A DNA stretch of 64,000 nt from Debaryomyces hansenii CBS767 (GCF_000006445.2 NC_006045.2:310001-374000); one strand, 5' to 3'; shown: positions 1 to 10,489, counted from the stretch's first letter. Notes: generated by a model not told the origin, from the sequence alone. Program-made: numbers and translations.

Positions 1-1471
1 CACCAAATTCTTTTGCGCTGATACCAAAAGCATTCACCGCATCGTATAAGACATTAGATTTTATTCTCTCAAAAATAGCATATTTAGAATGTTTCTTGGT
101 TATATTAGCGTCAATTCCTTCGGTTTCTTTGTCGTCGTATAATTTTCGTATTTCAGTGGAATAAGTAAAATTAATATAGTCTTGTAAATCTTGAATTGCA
201 ACCATCGTTTCCAATGATTTGACATCTTTAACTAGGTCATCGTCCAAATTCAAAGATTCTATCAATTTTTCTATATTTACTCTTTTTTCGTAAAGCGAGT
301 GATATTCAATATCCAATTGGAAAATACGCCATAAGTCATCTTCAAATAACAATTTATGAACTGAATTAGTGACGCTTCCGTCCTCATTTTTTATTTCTTC
401 TGAATACAATAAGAAATCACGACGGTGAGTCCATATAAATGGAACTTCATAAACATCTTTTGAAATGAATTCGACTACCTTAGAAACTGCTTCTTTAAAG
501 GGTTCTTCCAAAAATCCACTAAATGAGCCCTGCTTCTCCATGAACAATATATTGGCCACCCAGCCTTGCTCACTTTTTAACTCTTCTCCTTCCAAATCAA
601 TATAGTTTAAATTGGCACGGTACTTTTGGAATCTTTCAGGAATATCCACAATACGAATCAAGTTGTCTTCTTCTGTTAACATACGTTCTTTTAATTCTGC
701 GTGTTCGAAAACTTCGTCCAATGAAGTAGGTTCTAAGTTTTCACCATTACCCTCATCTTCCATTTCTTGTGCCTCTAATGCCCATTCATACTCTGCACCA
801 TTACCGAAAACTTCAAACAACTGTTGTAAACTTTCTCTGTCAACATTGGATAATTTGGAAGTATCAAGTCTTGGACCTTTCTTTTGAGCACGTTCACGTT
901 GCTGAGTTAACTTACGTTGACGTTCTTCGTCCTCATCAGAATATTCATCTTCTTCGATAAAATCTTCGAATTCATCTAATATATTACGATCATCGTCAAC
1001 ACGAGTCTCACCTAAATCTGCTCGTTCTTCTTCATTGTTATCTTCATCTGAGAAAATATCGGTCAATCCACCCCTTCCAGATTTGGCTCCTATCTCTTCT
1101 TCCTCCGCACCTTCTGTATCTTCGGTATACGCTCTCTTAAGACGCTTAAGTTTATTGGAACTAGGTTGAGGTCTCGCACCTGAATTTTCCATTAACAACT
1201 CCAAATCATCTTGATCTAAAGCATTATTTTCATCATCATTAGTGCGTTCTTCTCTCTTTCTCTTCTTATGCTTTCTTCTTTTACGCTTTTGGCTTTCATC
1301 TTCATCATCGTCGACAATAAATCCTTCACGAACACGCTTAATGGCCTCTTCATCATCGTCATCGTCATCTTCTTCAGAAGAATCTAAAACATCGTCACCT
1401 TCTTCGTCAGAGCTATTTTCAGAGGCATCATTACGAATCTCTCTCTCTTCTTCAATATCTTCCTTCGCCAT
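1..1471 (-). CDS. SPT6: Transcription elongation factor Spt6, N-terminal part (cut by window edge)
   Basis: The frame is open on the minus strand from an ATG at 1471 to the left edge, about 490 codons, with no stop in the window. The N-terminus is a long acidic, Ser-rich tract with runs of Asp and Glu, then a Lys/Arg cluster near residues 60-75 (KRKRRKHKKRK). This is the known layout of the disordered Spt6 N-terminus, which binds histones and Spn1/Iws1. The last readable part holds an LYDAVNAFGISAKEFG-like segment, typical of the Spt6 core. Spt6 is a nuclear histone chaperone that travels with RNA polymerase II. Family proteins are about 1,400 residues, so roughly a third is present. The start is the first ATG of the acidic frame. 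No break is seen. Confidence 0.9.
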   Translation of the reverse strand, partial: MAKEDIEEEREIRNDASENSSDEEGDDVLDSSEEDDDDDDEEAIKRVREGFIVDDDEDESQKRKRRKHKKRKREERTNDDENNALDQDDLELLMENSGARPQPSSNKLKRLKRAYTEDTEGAEEEEIGAKSGRGGLTDIFSDEDNNEEERADLGETRVDDDRNILDEFEDFIEEDEYSDEDEERQRKLTQQRERAQKKGPRLDTSKLSNVDRESLQQLFEVFGNGAEYEWALEAQEMEDEGNGENLEPTSLDEVFEHAELKERMLTEEDNLIRIVDIPERFQKYRANLNYIDLEGEELKSEQGWVANILFMEKQGSFSGFLEEPFKEAVSKVVEFISKDVYEVPFIWTHRRDFLLYSEEIKNEDGSVTNSVHKLLFEDDLWRIFQLDIEYHSLYEKRVNIEKLIESLNLDDDLVKDVKSLETMVAIQDLQDYINFTYSTEIRKLYDDKETEGIDANITKKHSKYAIFERIKSNVLYDAVNAFGISAKEFG

Positions 1472-2001
1472 CTTAATATAATCGGTACTCTTGTGTAATT
1501 GATGGAATGCGCCGAGTAGAGTTTAATCAATGATAATACTGAGATCCAATTATGATTAATCTTCAATCGAACTTCTCACCAACGTAAATATGGTTCTAAT
1601 TTACGTATACAAGGATGAAATTTGATTATATTATACTTAGTATAAGTACCAATAAAGAGTTCAATATCTAATGTCCGTTGACATATTGAATCTGTTTTTC
1701 AAGTTGAAGAATTCTTTGTTGTTACACAAAACCTAGCAACCTAATTCGGCCGGGTAACTAATTAACATACTATATACTAGCTGTTCTACCATTGATAATA
1801 CCGGGACTTCAACTGATGTCATCCTTATAATCCTTGTAATCGAGTGTAGGTTGACGACTCGTTTTAAAATAATTAAAATTATGTGTACTATTTATCGTAA
1901 GGTTGTATGCCATGAATCAATGGTACTTTTCGCAACCCTTATGCACCATGCAAATGAAGCATTAATTGAATCCCACCCCCTTAGTTGATTGAACCCCTAT
2001 T
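1472..2001. other. Intergenic, SPT6 promoter and SYF2 3' side
   Basis: This is 530 bases of AT-rich sequence between two minus-strand genes. It must hold the SPT6 promoter and the SYF2 3' end. I see no tRNA, long frame or repeat in it. Confidence 0.6.
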
Positions 2002-2697
2002 CTATGATTCATCATATTGTCTGTTCAATTTAAGGTTGAACTGTTTGTTCTTGTCGTTGATGTAGCTGTTCACATCATTTTCGTCGTCTTTGTTCCGTCT
2101 ACGTTTCATTCTACGATTGTTCGCTTCTTCGATATTACGAACCAACCGGTTGGTATCCGCAGCACTCGGTTTACTGGAGACTGGTAGTATTTTCGACATT
2201 TGCAGTTGGTTACCACTCTTATTTTTGTTTATCGCATTCTTTTGTTGGTCGTATGTCTCTTTATCCACTTTTAGGTTCAGAAGCTCCTTGTTATAAGCTT
2301 GTTCGGCCATTTTATTAAAGTTCTGAAACCCAGACTTCTGGTTCCTTCCCTTTTGTTTGGTTTTTTTCTCCCACTTTTCACAATCTTCGATAGTCCAGTC
2401 CCAATTTTGTTTTCTCTCGAAATCTTCACCTTTTTCTATGCTGTCGAGTTTCTCCTGTTCGAGTTCTGCATTAAGCTTCTTCTGCTCTATTTTCTTATAT
2501 TCAATCGATTTTAGTTTCTGTTGTTTGTAGTCCTGGAAAAGTTCTTGCTTATTAAGTTTTTCACTTTCTTGTTTTTTACGTTTCAATCGTTGAAGCTTCG
2601 CAAGTCTATCAGATACCGACACACGTGTACTCCCTGAATCATCATCTTGGTTACCGTTCTTTGGAACTCCTACTTCTCCTGATTCTTCAGATGACAT
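2002..2697 (-). CDS. SYF2: Pre-mRNA splicing factor Syf2
   Basis: The 231-aa protein is highly charged and mostly helical. Residues 30-95 form a Lys/Glu-rich coiled coil. A central conserved block follows (NWDWTIEDCEKWEKK, then FNKMAEQAYNKEL), and a C-terminal part contains NRLVRNIEEANNRRMKRRR. These blocks are the signature of the Syf2/p29 family, part of the Prp19-associated (NTC) complex in the activated spliceosome. The length fits (yeast Syf2 is about 215 aa). The ATG at 2697 opens an acidic Ser-rich leader and is the first in frame. The gene is divergent from the methyltransferase at 3188 with 490 bases between them. No intron is needed. Confidence 0.9.
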   Translation of the reverse strand: MSSEESGEVGVPKNGNQDDDSGSTRVSVSDRLAKLQRLKRKKQESEKLNKQELFQDYKQQKLKSIEYKKIEQKKLNAELEQEKLDSIEKGEDFERKQNWDWTIEDCEKWEKKTKQKGRNQKSGFQNFNKMAEQAYNKELLNLKVDKETYDQQKNAINKNKSGNQLQMSKILPVSSKPSAADTNRLVRNIEEANNRRMKRRRNKDDENDVNSYINDKNKQFNLKLNRQYDES

Positions 2698-3187
2698 CCT
2701 TATCTGACCAAATGTATTTAGACGTATAGAACGATAAGATGTTTAGATGCTCATCTAATGAAGTATGTCGTCATTCTTGCGACATTATTGTAACAATTTT
2801 TGATTGACGGCCATATCCTATCTACAATCCCCTGAATTGAAATCTGCCTCCTGTTATGCACCCATGATACGAGCGCTATTGTTTACTTCGTCTTGCGGAT
2901 AATTTGTGATTTAGAGGAAGTATCTTCCAGAAAGGACAACTAGCTGAACCACAATTGTGTGCGGCATTCTTCGTCAAGAATTAACGTATTTAAACAAACC
3001 CAAGTGGTTCTTGTGGTCATTAATAATGTGTTATTCTCCGTTCGGACATGTATTTAGGCTTTAAAGATTACTGGTATAGAAAGCTTGCTGTACTATAGTT
3101 CAAATTGCAACAAAACTCGGTCCGACTTCGCGCATTCCCTATAAATACTCCGAGTCCTGTCCTTTCCCCCATCAGATTTGAAACGTA
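2698..3187. promoter_or_regulatory. Divergent promoter region SYF2 / COMT-like gene
   Basis: These 490 bases separate divergent start codons. A TATAAATA-like stretch lies near 3140, about 45 bases upstream of the methyltransferase ATG. I see no other recognisable site and no RNA gene. Confidence 0.45.
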
Positions 3188-4018
3188 ATGAATATTATAG
3201 AATTATTATCAGTTGTGATATCAATAGTACTTAGTATGTCATCATCAGGTAATAAATCGTCACAGGCGGGCGGAAAAGAACAAAAGCTTCTCGATCATCT
3301 TCTTTCTTTGCCAGAAGATCAGCTTGCCTCGATAAGAGGTAACCCAGGAAAAGTGTTAGAGGCAATTGACAACTATCCTGCATCATTTATGACTATAGGA
3401 AAGAACAAAGGAAAGATTATTGTCGATAAGATGAAGGAAGTTAAACCTATGGTCATGATTGAACTTGGGTGTTACGTTGGGTATTCCGCAATTTTATTTG
3501 CAAATGAATTGCCAAAGGAGCAAGGGACCAAATATTATAGTTTTGAGGCAAATCCAGATTTCGCCAATATCGCTCTGCAGATCATTGATTTGGCAGGCTT
3601 ATCTCACAAAGTCCAGATTATCGTTGGCAATGCCGCTCATACCTTAGGGGGCTTCAGGGATACGTTCAAGAGACAAGGATTATCGTACTCTTCGCTAGAC
3701 TTCATTTTCATTGACCACGAGAAGAGTCTTTATGTTCCTGATCTCAGGGTTCTTGAATCATTGAATTTAATTGCACCTGGTACCGTTATAGCGGCTGATA
3801 ACATTATCATGCCTGGGGCCCCAGAATACGTAGAATACGTTCAATCGTCGCCAGAAGAGAAGCGTGATTTTAACTACAGAGTCGAAAACGTAAATGGCAA
3901 AGAGTTCCTTGGAAGGTGGAATATAATATACAAGACTGAAACTATTCCAGCCATTACTTCCAAGGGTCATAAGGATGCAGTTGAGATTACAGAATGCGTT
4001 GAGTATCTCAATGGTTAG
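3188..4018 (+). CDS. Catechol O-methyltransferase-like SAM methyltransferase
   Basis: The 276-aa protein has the COMT fold motifs in order. SAM motif I is MIELGCYVGYSA near residue 91. An acidic residue for the ribose lies in YYSFEANPDF. The metal-binding aspartate region is FIFIDHEKSLYVPDL near 178, and the second metal-site block is TVIAADNIIMPGAPEYVEYV near 198. Animal COMT uses Mg2+ and SAM to methylate one hydroxyl of a catechol. The fungal substrate is unknown. The first 17 residues are hydrophobic (MNIIELLSVVISIVLSM) and could be a membrane anchor like that of membrane-bound COMT. A start at the second Met (3236, MSSSGNKSS) would give a soluble form. A GTATGT overlaps that Met, but I see no branch point or acceptor after it, so I do not call an intron. 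Confidence 0.85.
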   Translation: MNIIELLSVVISIVLSMSSSGNKSSQAGGKEQKLLDHLLSLPEDQLASIRGNPGKVLEAIDNYPASFMTIGKNKGKIIVDKMKEVKPMVMIELGCYVGYSAILFANELPKEQGTKYYSFEANPDFANIALQIIDLAGLSHKVQIIVGNAAHTLGGFRDTFKRQGLSYSSLDFIFIDHEKSLYVPDLRVLESLNLIAPGTVIAADNIIMPGAPEYVEYVQSSPEEKRDFNYRVENVNGKEFLGRWNIIYKTETIPAITSKGHKDAVEITECVEYLNG

Positions 4019-4353
4019 TAGTAACTTTGATATGCCTTTTTTTTTTAGCTAGCTATTATACTAGAATATTGCATATATCTAGTCGGTTTTTTGTCCACAA
4101 TATAAGGGGTAAGTTTCCAATAGTGGTATAGAATATTGTAGCTACGCACCATATTTCACGTCAATGAGTTCAAAATCTAAAAATTCATCGTAAAGTGTTC
4201 ATTTATTTCACTCGAAAGCCTGGGTCTATCCTATAGTATAGCTTTAGCCTTCTTTATAACTTATGTACTGCATATTGACTACACCATATATTTTTCTATA
4301 AGCAATACATCGTTGAAGGTTCCATACTTTCTTAGAATACCAGTGACCGAATA
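4019..4353. other. Intergenic, COMT-like 3' end and UFE1 promoter
   Basis: These 335 bases lie between two plus-strand genes. They start with a T-rich tract at 4038-4048, which may belong to the 3' end of the methyltransferase. The rest is ordinary AT-rich sequence. Confidence 0.5.
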
Positions 4354-5388
4354 ATGTCTGATCTAACACCGCTATTCAAACAATGTGTCAGTATAGTGCA
4401 AGATAAATTTGGTGATTCCATTAAAGAAGATTATGATTTAAAGCAGTCTAGAAAGGATAATTCTGAGGATCGTTATATCATTAAAGACACATTTATCAAA
4501 GAATGTATTCAATTTCATAAATTCTTGACGGATTTGAAGACTTTTATAAATGAAATAAAATCTCCTTACTTATCAATTAGTGACGAATCTAGTTATGGAC
4601 AAGCGAATGATTCATTGACTATTGACGATAAGAACAAAATAGATGAAGAATTGCAATATAAAATTCAACAATTGTATGAAAAACTAAAGCTTTTACAAAC
4701 GTACGAACAAAAGAGACAATCTGCATTTCCTAAGTCTTCCACTGGCTGGATCGGAAGTTTATTTGGTAGTGACGAACAGGACGATAGAGATCTCTTTCAG
4801 ACTACCATAAGTTCCCATAGAACACAAATATTGAGATCGCTTAACGACCTAACTAATCATGTTAATAAAAGCTTTGAAGCTTTACAAAGACAAAGATACG
4901 GAAGAGAGAAACAACTTAATTTACTTAATTTTCAAAACTTGGAAGAGGATTTGGATTTAAACTTTTATGAATCTAACAGCGGAATGAATTTCGTGAATGA
5001 TTCTGAACAGCTCGATGACCAATGGGATATAAATCAAGATGAAGAAATACAGGAGCAGCAATTGACACAAGAGCAAATTCAAGAACTAGATTCTGAGAAC
5101 CAAGAGTTTTTAAATTTGAAAACTAACCAATTGAAACAAGTGGAAAACTTACATCATTCTATGGTGGATATTGTAAATCTTCAAGCTGAATTATCGTATC
5201 AATTAGAAACTCAATCTGAGCAAATTGACAACTTAATGGATAGTCAATCACAGGTGGAAATTGACGTTAGGCTGGGAAACAGAAACTTGGACCAGGCTAC
5301 GAATAGAAATAAGAAGGGCTCCAGTATCATAATATCTACATGTATTACATTAGGCGTATTGTTACTATTTCTAGATTATATATCTTGA
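4354..5388 (+). CDS. UFE1: ER t-SNARE Ufe1 (syntaxin 18 family)
   Basis: The 344-aa tail-anchored protein begins MSDLTPLFKQCVSIVQDKFG, close to the start of yeast Ufe1 as I know it. It has a helical N-terminal region containing FIKECIQFHKFLTDL. A Gln-rich coiled coil (EEIQEQQLTQEQIQELDSEN) leads into a SNARE motif at about residues 255-320. A single C-terminal membrane helix (IISTCITLGVLLLFLDYIS) ends almost at the stop. Ufe1 works with Sec20, Use1 and Sec22 in retrograde Golgi-to-ER fusion and in homotypic ER fusion. The length matches yeast (346 aa). The gene converges on HBS1, with 57 bases between the stops. Confidence 0.92.
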   Translation: MSDLTPLFKQCVSIVQDKFGDSIKEDYDLKQSRKDNSEDRYIIKDTFIKECIQFHKFLTDLKTFINEIKSPYLSISDESSYGQANDSLTIDDKNKIDEELQYKIQQLYEKLKLLQTYEQKRQSAFPKSSTGWIGSLFGSDEQDDRDLFQTTISSHRTQILRSLNDLTNHVNKSFEALQRQRYGREKQLNLLNFQNLEEDLDLNFYESNSGMNFVNDSEQLDDQWDINQDEEIQEQQLTQEQIQELDSENQEFLNLKTNQLKQVENLHHSMVDIVNLQAELSYQLETQSEQIDNLMDSQSQVEIDVRLGNRNLDQATNRNKKGSSIIISTCITLGVLLLFLDYIS

Positions 5389-5445
5389 TTACATATATAA
5401 TATAATAAATACATGTCTATATAAGAATTTACATATTAACCAAAC

Positions 5446-8040
5446 TCAAAAATCGCTAATGGTACCTGCTCCTACAGTAACACCTTCCCTTCTAATAACT
5501 ACCCTGCCCAAAATCTTATTGTCACCGAATCTTGTAACAGGTAATAATCTATCACCTTGTACAATTATCTCAACCGTTGCGGATTGTTTGGAAATCAAGT
5601 GCTTTTTCTTCTTCTTCGAACCTTCAATTTCGAGAATTTTCGAAATTCTTGCAGGAATATGCGAATTATTTCTAAATAAAACGAATGGTGTTCCAACTAA
5701 TAGCGGTTTATTCATATTGAATAAATGTATCGAAGCAATAAAAGTCTTGACAGCTGTTATTGGAGAGTCGATTTTCAGAATCAAATCACCAATGTTCAAA
5801 TCATCAGAAGTCTTATTGGTAAGTTGATTAATCTTGAAACTCATCAGAACTATCTCACCGCTTATACCCACGTTTACCGGATTATCATGAATTGATAACG
5901 ATTGAATTTGTAAATATTCCTGATTCGGAGAAATAGAAACTGTCTCCCCGGCTTGAATCATACCAGATGTAATTTTACCACTAACTCCAAATTCAGAGCT
6001 CGAAATGTTATAAATATCATTTATAGACATGTTGAAATCCTCCTTAATCAATTTGGATACCAAATCATCATCAACTATTTGATCGGTCAATCGAATACTC
6101 TCCAAGTAGTTGCTCAATGTTGGACCCTTATACCAATCAAAGGCCTTAATAGTTGTGTCAGTTTTGACAACATTGTTGCCCGTCAAACCTGAAATAGGTA
6201 CGAAATCTATCTGGTCACTTGAAAACCCAATATCCGAGCCAGTCAAAAATTCAGTCATTTGGAACTTAATATCTTCGAATCTTCTTTCAGACCAATTCTC
6301 CTTATCCATTTTATTTACAACCACGCATAGTCTCGCAATACCTAGATTTTTAGCGAGGATCGTATGCTCTTTAGTCTGCCCATCCATTGTAAATCCAGAT
6401 TCGAATTCTCCCGTAATAGAGTCAATCACCAATAAAGCAAAGTCTGCCTGGGAGACACCACTTATCATCTGAGGTACAAAGTCTTTATGACCTGGGGCGT
6501 CAATAGCTGTAAACCTGGACGTCTCAGTCTCGAAGTTAGTGGCACATATGTCAACAGTGACTCCACGGGATCTTTCTTCGCTGGTTTGATCCATAATCCA
6601 AGCAAGTGCAAATGAACCTTTTCCTATTTTCTCTGATTGTCTAACTAAGTTGTTGACAGTTTTTGCATCAATAACCCCTAGATCAAAAAGTAATCTACCC
6701 ATTAATGTGGATTTACCTGCATCAACATGACCTATAACAACAAATGACTTATGGGGTTTTAAATAAGTCGTATGTGTGGATAATTCCTTAGATAGATCAA
6801 TCTTCTTGAAAGGTTGGGTCTTCTTTGGTGGTTGTTTTTCTGTAATAGTATCGACAGTTGATGAACTATTGTTCCTTTCCTCGGAAATTTTTAAACTTCC
6901 CATGTTCTTCTCAAATGCATTTTTTTGGGCATTTATAATCTCATCATCTGGACTAGGTTCATCAAAATTGGATTTTACTTTCTTGGTAGTAGCTATATCA
7001 ATTTCATTGTTAGTAATCGGATGAAATAATTCGTCATTATAATGTCTTCTTTTGATTCTGTTTTCTAACAAATGATTTTCTGCGTCCTCGTCTCGCCTTC
7101 TTTTATTGAATAAAAATAATGAAACGGGAGTATTTGGAAGCTTTAGTAAAATGGAGTCATCATAAACAATATTAGAGCTCACTTCTGGTTCCTGTTGTTT
7201 TTTTAGAGGCTCATCTATATCTCTTTCTTCAACCTCTTTAGGCTTGGCTATTTCTGGTTGTGTTTGTTCTCTATTATGCTGCAATTTATTCAAACGACCA
7301 GAAGAGAAACCTTTGAGACCACTCATTTTAGGTAATGACAACTTTGGCGAAGATTTTTCTTTATCCATAGCTGTCGAAGAACGCAATCTACCCAATATCT
7401 GAAGCGATTTATTAGATGTATTAGCCTGATCATTATTATTTTCTTCCTTCATTTTCTGCCCACTTCTAGCTTTAGCCAAAGCGGTTAATTTGGAACTAGC
7501 AGTGGATTGATTTATAGACGGTGTTGACAGTTTTGCATTCGCTCTAGACTTTGCCAACTGTGCCAATTTTGAACCACTTGCAGCTGATTTATTCCCAATA
7601 CTTGATTGTTGAGCACCTTCATCTACTGAGTCTGAAAATATTGTTTAGGATACTAGAACTCTTTGTTAAAACTTCAATATACCATTTGTTTCAAGAAATA
7701 GAGGCATAGGCGAATAGCATTTGCAAAATGCTATTCAAAGTGACGTGAAACTTGACAAACAAAACAATTGGAAAATATACATACTGTTAGTCTTCTTTTT
7801 AGGATACTTAGACTTCAACTCTTTGACTGCTTCTTCTATTTCATAATAATTGAAGTATAATGCTTCTTTTAAATCTATCTCAAGTATCTCATCATTATAG
7901 TCTTTAATGTCTTCTTTCAATTGAGGAAGACATGCATATAATTTATCGTATTCTTGATCATCTAGATTATCCTCATTGAATTCTTCTTCACCAGAATAGT
8001 TATCGTAGTCTGCTAGATCATCCTCATCGAAGCCTGCCAT
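5446..8040 (-). CDS. HBS1: Ribosome-rescue GTPase Hbs1 (two exons)
   Basis: The coding sequence is exon 1 at 8040-7785 joined to exon 2 at 7631-5446, giving 813 aa. Exon 1 encodes the small Hbs1 N-terminal domain (ALYFNYYEIEEAVKELKSKY). Exon 2 starts with a low-complexity linker containing SKLAQLAKSRA and SKLTALAKARS repeats. An eEF1A-like GTPase follows: G1 GHVDAGKST (about 386-394), switch region RGVTVDI, G3 DAPGH, G4 NKMD and G5 SGLTG, then two beta-barrel domains. Hbs1-GTP brings Dom34 to stalled ribosomes in no-go and non-stop decay. All G motifs look intact, so this is not a decayed Ski7. In species that did not duplicate the gene, one HBS1/SKI7 locus is known to supply both functions by alternative splicing. 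The frame from 7566 has no ATG there: it opens on TTG and is simply a continuation of exon 2. Confidence 0.92.
7632..7784 (-). other. Spliceosomal intron of HBS1
   Basis: The 153-base intron has a perfect GTATGT donor at 7784-7779 and a TTTTCAG acceptor ending at 7632. Splicing after codon 85 plus one base rebuilds an Asn codon and keeps the reading frame (KKKTN-N-SVDEG). No perfect TACTAAC is seen. TCCTAAAC about 20 bases before the acceptor, or TTTTAAC farther upstream, are candidate branch sites. Two more AGs lie 6 and 9 bases into exon 2, both in phase. Confidence 0.88.
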
Positions 8041-8431
8041 TGCAATCTATAATCTTTGAATATTCAAGGTAAAATCCAGCAAGTCTTCAATGGCAATTTA
8101 ATATTCCTTCTCAAAAAATTCGTGCGCCAAAACAATAATTATGGCTACAACTGCTGCAGTCCCTTATTTATATGCTTAGACATTTCTTATAGTAAAGTAT
8201 TATCAATACCGATGGTAAGTCATAAAATAAGCTTGTTCTAATTTAATCTGGTTTTTTTAGGTTTTTTTAGGTTTTTTTAGATTTTTTTTGACATATTTCC
8301 AAAAGTTTGTATATTATTGAAATTTTTGCAATAATTAGAGACATATACAATATTCGATAGAATTAATGACAACTTATAGATTTGCAATTAAACAAGTATA
8401 TAAAATATGAATACAAGCATGAACATATTAA
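8041..8431. other. Intergenic, HBS1 promoter and amidase 3' side
   Basis: These 391 bases hold the HBS1 promoter and the 3' flank of the amidase gene. The only distinct element is the T-rich decamer repeat listed separately. Confidence 0.5.
8251..8290. repeat. Triplicated T-rich decamer
   Basis: The 10-base unit GTTTTTTTAG occurs three times head to tail at 8251-8280, followed by a degenerate fourth unit (ATTTTTTTTG). It lies about 210 bases upstream of the HBS1 start. Poly(dA:dT) tracts of this kind often exclude nucleosomes in yeast promoters; that role here is inference. Confidence 0.85.
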
Positions 8432-10159
8432 TTATAATTCTACATTATATAAGTCGACATCCAAAATTTCAATTATTGTTTTCCCAGCAGCAACAACAGA
8501 TTCGTCAGAATATCTCTTACCGGCTAGTTGCAAACCAATTGGAGCACCTTTGAAAATTTCTGGATCATAATTATTACATTCTAATTTTTCCAAATCACTT
8601 CTATATTTGTAGTTTTGATGATCTGGATCCCAAGTATCAAGCTTTGGATCTTGGAACATTCCAGTTTGGAATGCTAAAGTTGGAAAATCCAATAAATTAA
8701 ACAACGAAGTGTACGACCAATTATACACACATTCTGGCTGTGGTGCCACATTATTATAGGTAGGACATAAAATAAAATCAATTTTGTTTTCCACAAGATA
8801 AGTAGTGTATTCTTGTCTTAAAGAATCTCTGATATCATTTAACTTACGGTTTTCAGGTACAGAATATACTTTATCACCATCACCATAATTCAAGCACCAT
8901 TTTGTTAATTTAGTTAATGGTTCGCCTGAATCTCCTAATAATTTTCTTTGCATGGAGTTTCCGTCACAATTGTACAATTTATTAATAGTTTCATAGGCTT
9001 CTACAGTTCTAATTGGCTTGAATTCCACTATCTTTGCTCCCGCATTTGCAAGCTTCAAAATTACCTGCTTTATGGCTCTTTGAATAGGAGGGGATACTTT
9101 AACTAACCCATCATCATACATAACGGCAATAGTAAGATCTTTTGGTTCTGGCTTTAGTACCTCTTTCCATGGCAATGGGATGCACCAGGCATCAAGTTCC
9201 CAAGGCTTACCCTGATTAATGTAAGTTTTCATATACAAATCAATGTCATCAATTGATCTCGACATAGGTCCAGAAACAGAAGGAACACTTTCTTGACCCA
9301 AGTTACTCGAAACACCACCACGAGTAGAAAGTCTACGAGTAGTAGGTCTTAAACCATGACACCCAGAATATGCAGCAGGTGCTCTAATTGATCCACCGAT
9401 GTCAGTACCCACCCCTAATGGAGATCCACCAAATCCTACAATCGAACCTTCACCTGAAGAAGACCCACCCGAGGATAATCCCAAATTGTATGGGTTCCTA
9501 GAAAGTCCAATGAAATTGTTATTGGAATCTAAATGCATCAATGTTTGCGGTTGGTTTGTTCTAACGTAGAAAACAGCCCCCAATTTTTCTAAAACTTGTG
9601 TGGTAACACTATGTTCTTCCGTGACATTAGTAATTTTCGAAACATAACTACCATGGGTAACTTTCCCCTTATAGCTCATCTGCTCCTTCAAGGATACAGG
9701 CAATCCATGTAATGGGCCAATGGTTTTGCCATTTTTCTTGAAGTAGTCATCCAAATATTTAGCCCTTTCCAACCCTTCCTCGGTGAACAACTCTAACGCA
9801 CAGTTGGTGAATTGGTGGGCTATTACCGCTCTCTTAGCAAACGCATTGAATACATCCACTGAACTGAGTTGTCCCAGAGCTATTTTGCTTACTAATGCAG
9901 ATCCTGTGGAATCGGTGATTTCAAACTCTTTATCACTCAAAAGTTTAGCTTGGTGCAAATACTTTAAGGGATTAAAACCCTGTGACGCCAATGATTCAAT
10001 GGATCCTGGCAACTTAATTTTATATTCGGGCACAATGCCTCCTTCCAAAAGTCTTCTGTAATTTTCAACTTTGGGCTTCCATTCTTTTTCATACTTATCT
10101 AAGTCTTCATAAGTATTGAGTGGATCGTTCGTCAAAAATTGTTCAAACGATGCTGTCAT
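8432..10159 (-). CDS. General amidase, amidase-signature family (acetamidase/AMD2-like)
   Basis: The 575-aa protein carries the amidase-signature core. Catalytic Lys158 lies in GLPVSLKEQ, the cis-Ser at about 233 in SSGGSSSGEGS, and nucleophile Ser257 in GVGTDIGGSIRAP. The Ser-cisSer-Lys triad is complete, so an active hydrolase of short or aromatic amides to acid plus ammonia is expected. The length fits the fungal Amd2/AmdS group (about 545-575 aa). There is no signal peptide, so it is probably cytosolic. Two GATAAG sites upstream suggest nitrogen catabolite control. The exact amide cannot be read from sequence. Confidence 0.9.
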   Translation of the reverse strand: MTASFEQFLTNDPLNTYEDLDKYEKEWKPKVENYRRLLEGGIVPEYKIKLPGSIESLASQGFNPLKYLHQAKLLSDKEFEITDSTGSALVSKIALGQLSSVDVFNAFAKRAVIAHQFTNCALELFTEEGLERAKYLDDYFKKNGKTIGPLHGLPVSLKEQMSYKGKVTHGSYVSKITNVTEEHSVTTQVLEKLGAVFYVRTNQPQTLMHLDSNNNFIGLSRNPYNLGLSSGGSSSGEGSIVGFGGSPLGVGTDIGGSIRAPAAYSGCHGLRPTTRRLSTRGGVSSNLGQESVPSVSGPMSRSIDDIDLYMKTYINQGKPWELDAWCIPLPWKEVLKPEPKDLTIAVMYDDGLVKVSPPIQRAIKQVILKLANAGAKIVEFKPIRTVEAYETINKLYNCDGNSMQRKLLGDSGEPLTKLTKWCLNYGDGDKVYSVPENRKLNDIRDSLRQEYTTYLVENKIDFILCPTYNNVAPQPECVYNWSYTSLFNLLDFPTLAFQTGMFQDPKLDTWDPDHQNYKYRSDLEKLECNNYDPEIFKGAPIGLQLAGKRYSDESVVAAGKTIIEILDVDLYNVEL

Positions 10160-10489
10160 TTTTCCTATAATAAATTATACTCGGTCTTGGTTCTAAGTCT
10201 CGATAAGTCACTATAATCTCTATGAGTGTCTATAGTGGAATTGAAATCTGGTTTCACTTATAAAAAGGGCTGTTCAGTTAGGGATACTGCTTGATATATA
10301 TACTGATAAGTATCCGGGTAGAATTTCCTATTCGAGTTAGCCCCAACTTTTGATAGCGCTTGTATCATATCCTCCAAATTAGGAAAGCCAGAACGCGCTT
10401 GACGTCAGGACGATTGCAAAATTAGCTTACATATATTATAGTACAACAGGTAACTAGAAGAAATAAGGATGAAACATATAAAGTTGAGT
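10160..10489. promoter_or_regulatory. Amidase promoter with GATA-type sites
   Basis: This stretch contains GATAAG at 10202-10207 and 10305-10310, the core bound by Gln3/Gat1-type factors in nitrogen regulation. A TATAAG-like box reads toward the amidase near 10258-10265. Regulation by nitrogen source is inferred from the sites and the gene's role. The right part is the 3' flank of the mannosyltransferase gene. Confidence 0.5.

Noticed and set aside
3233..3238. GTATGT in the COMT-like gene as a possible intron donor
   Set aside because: No branch point or acceptor follows at a suitable distance, and the uninterrupted frame matches the family throughout.
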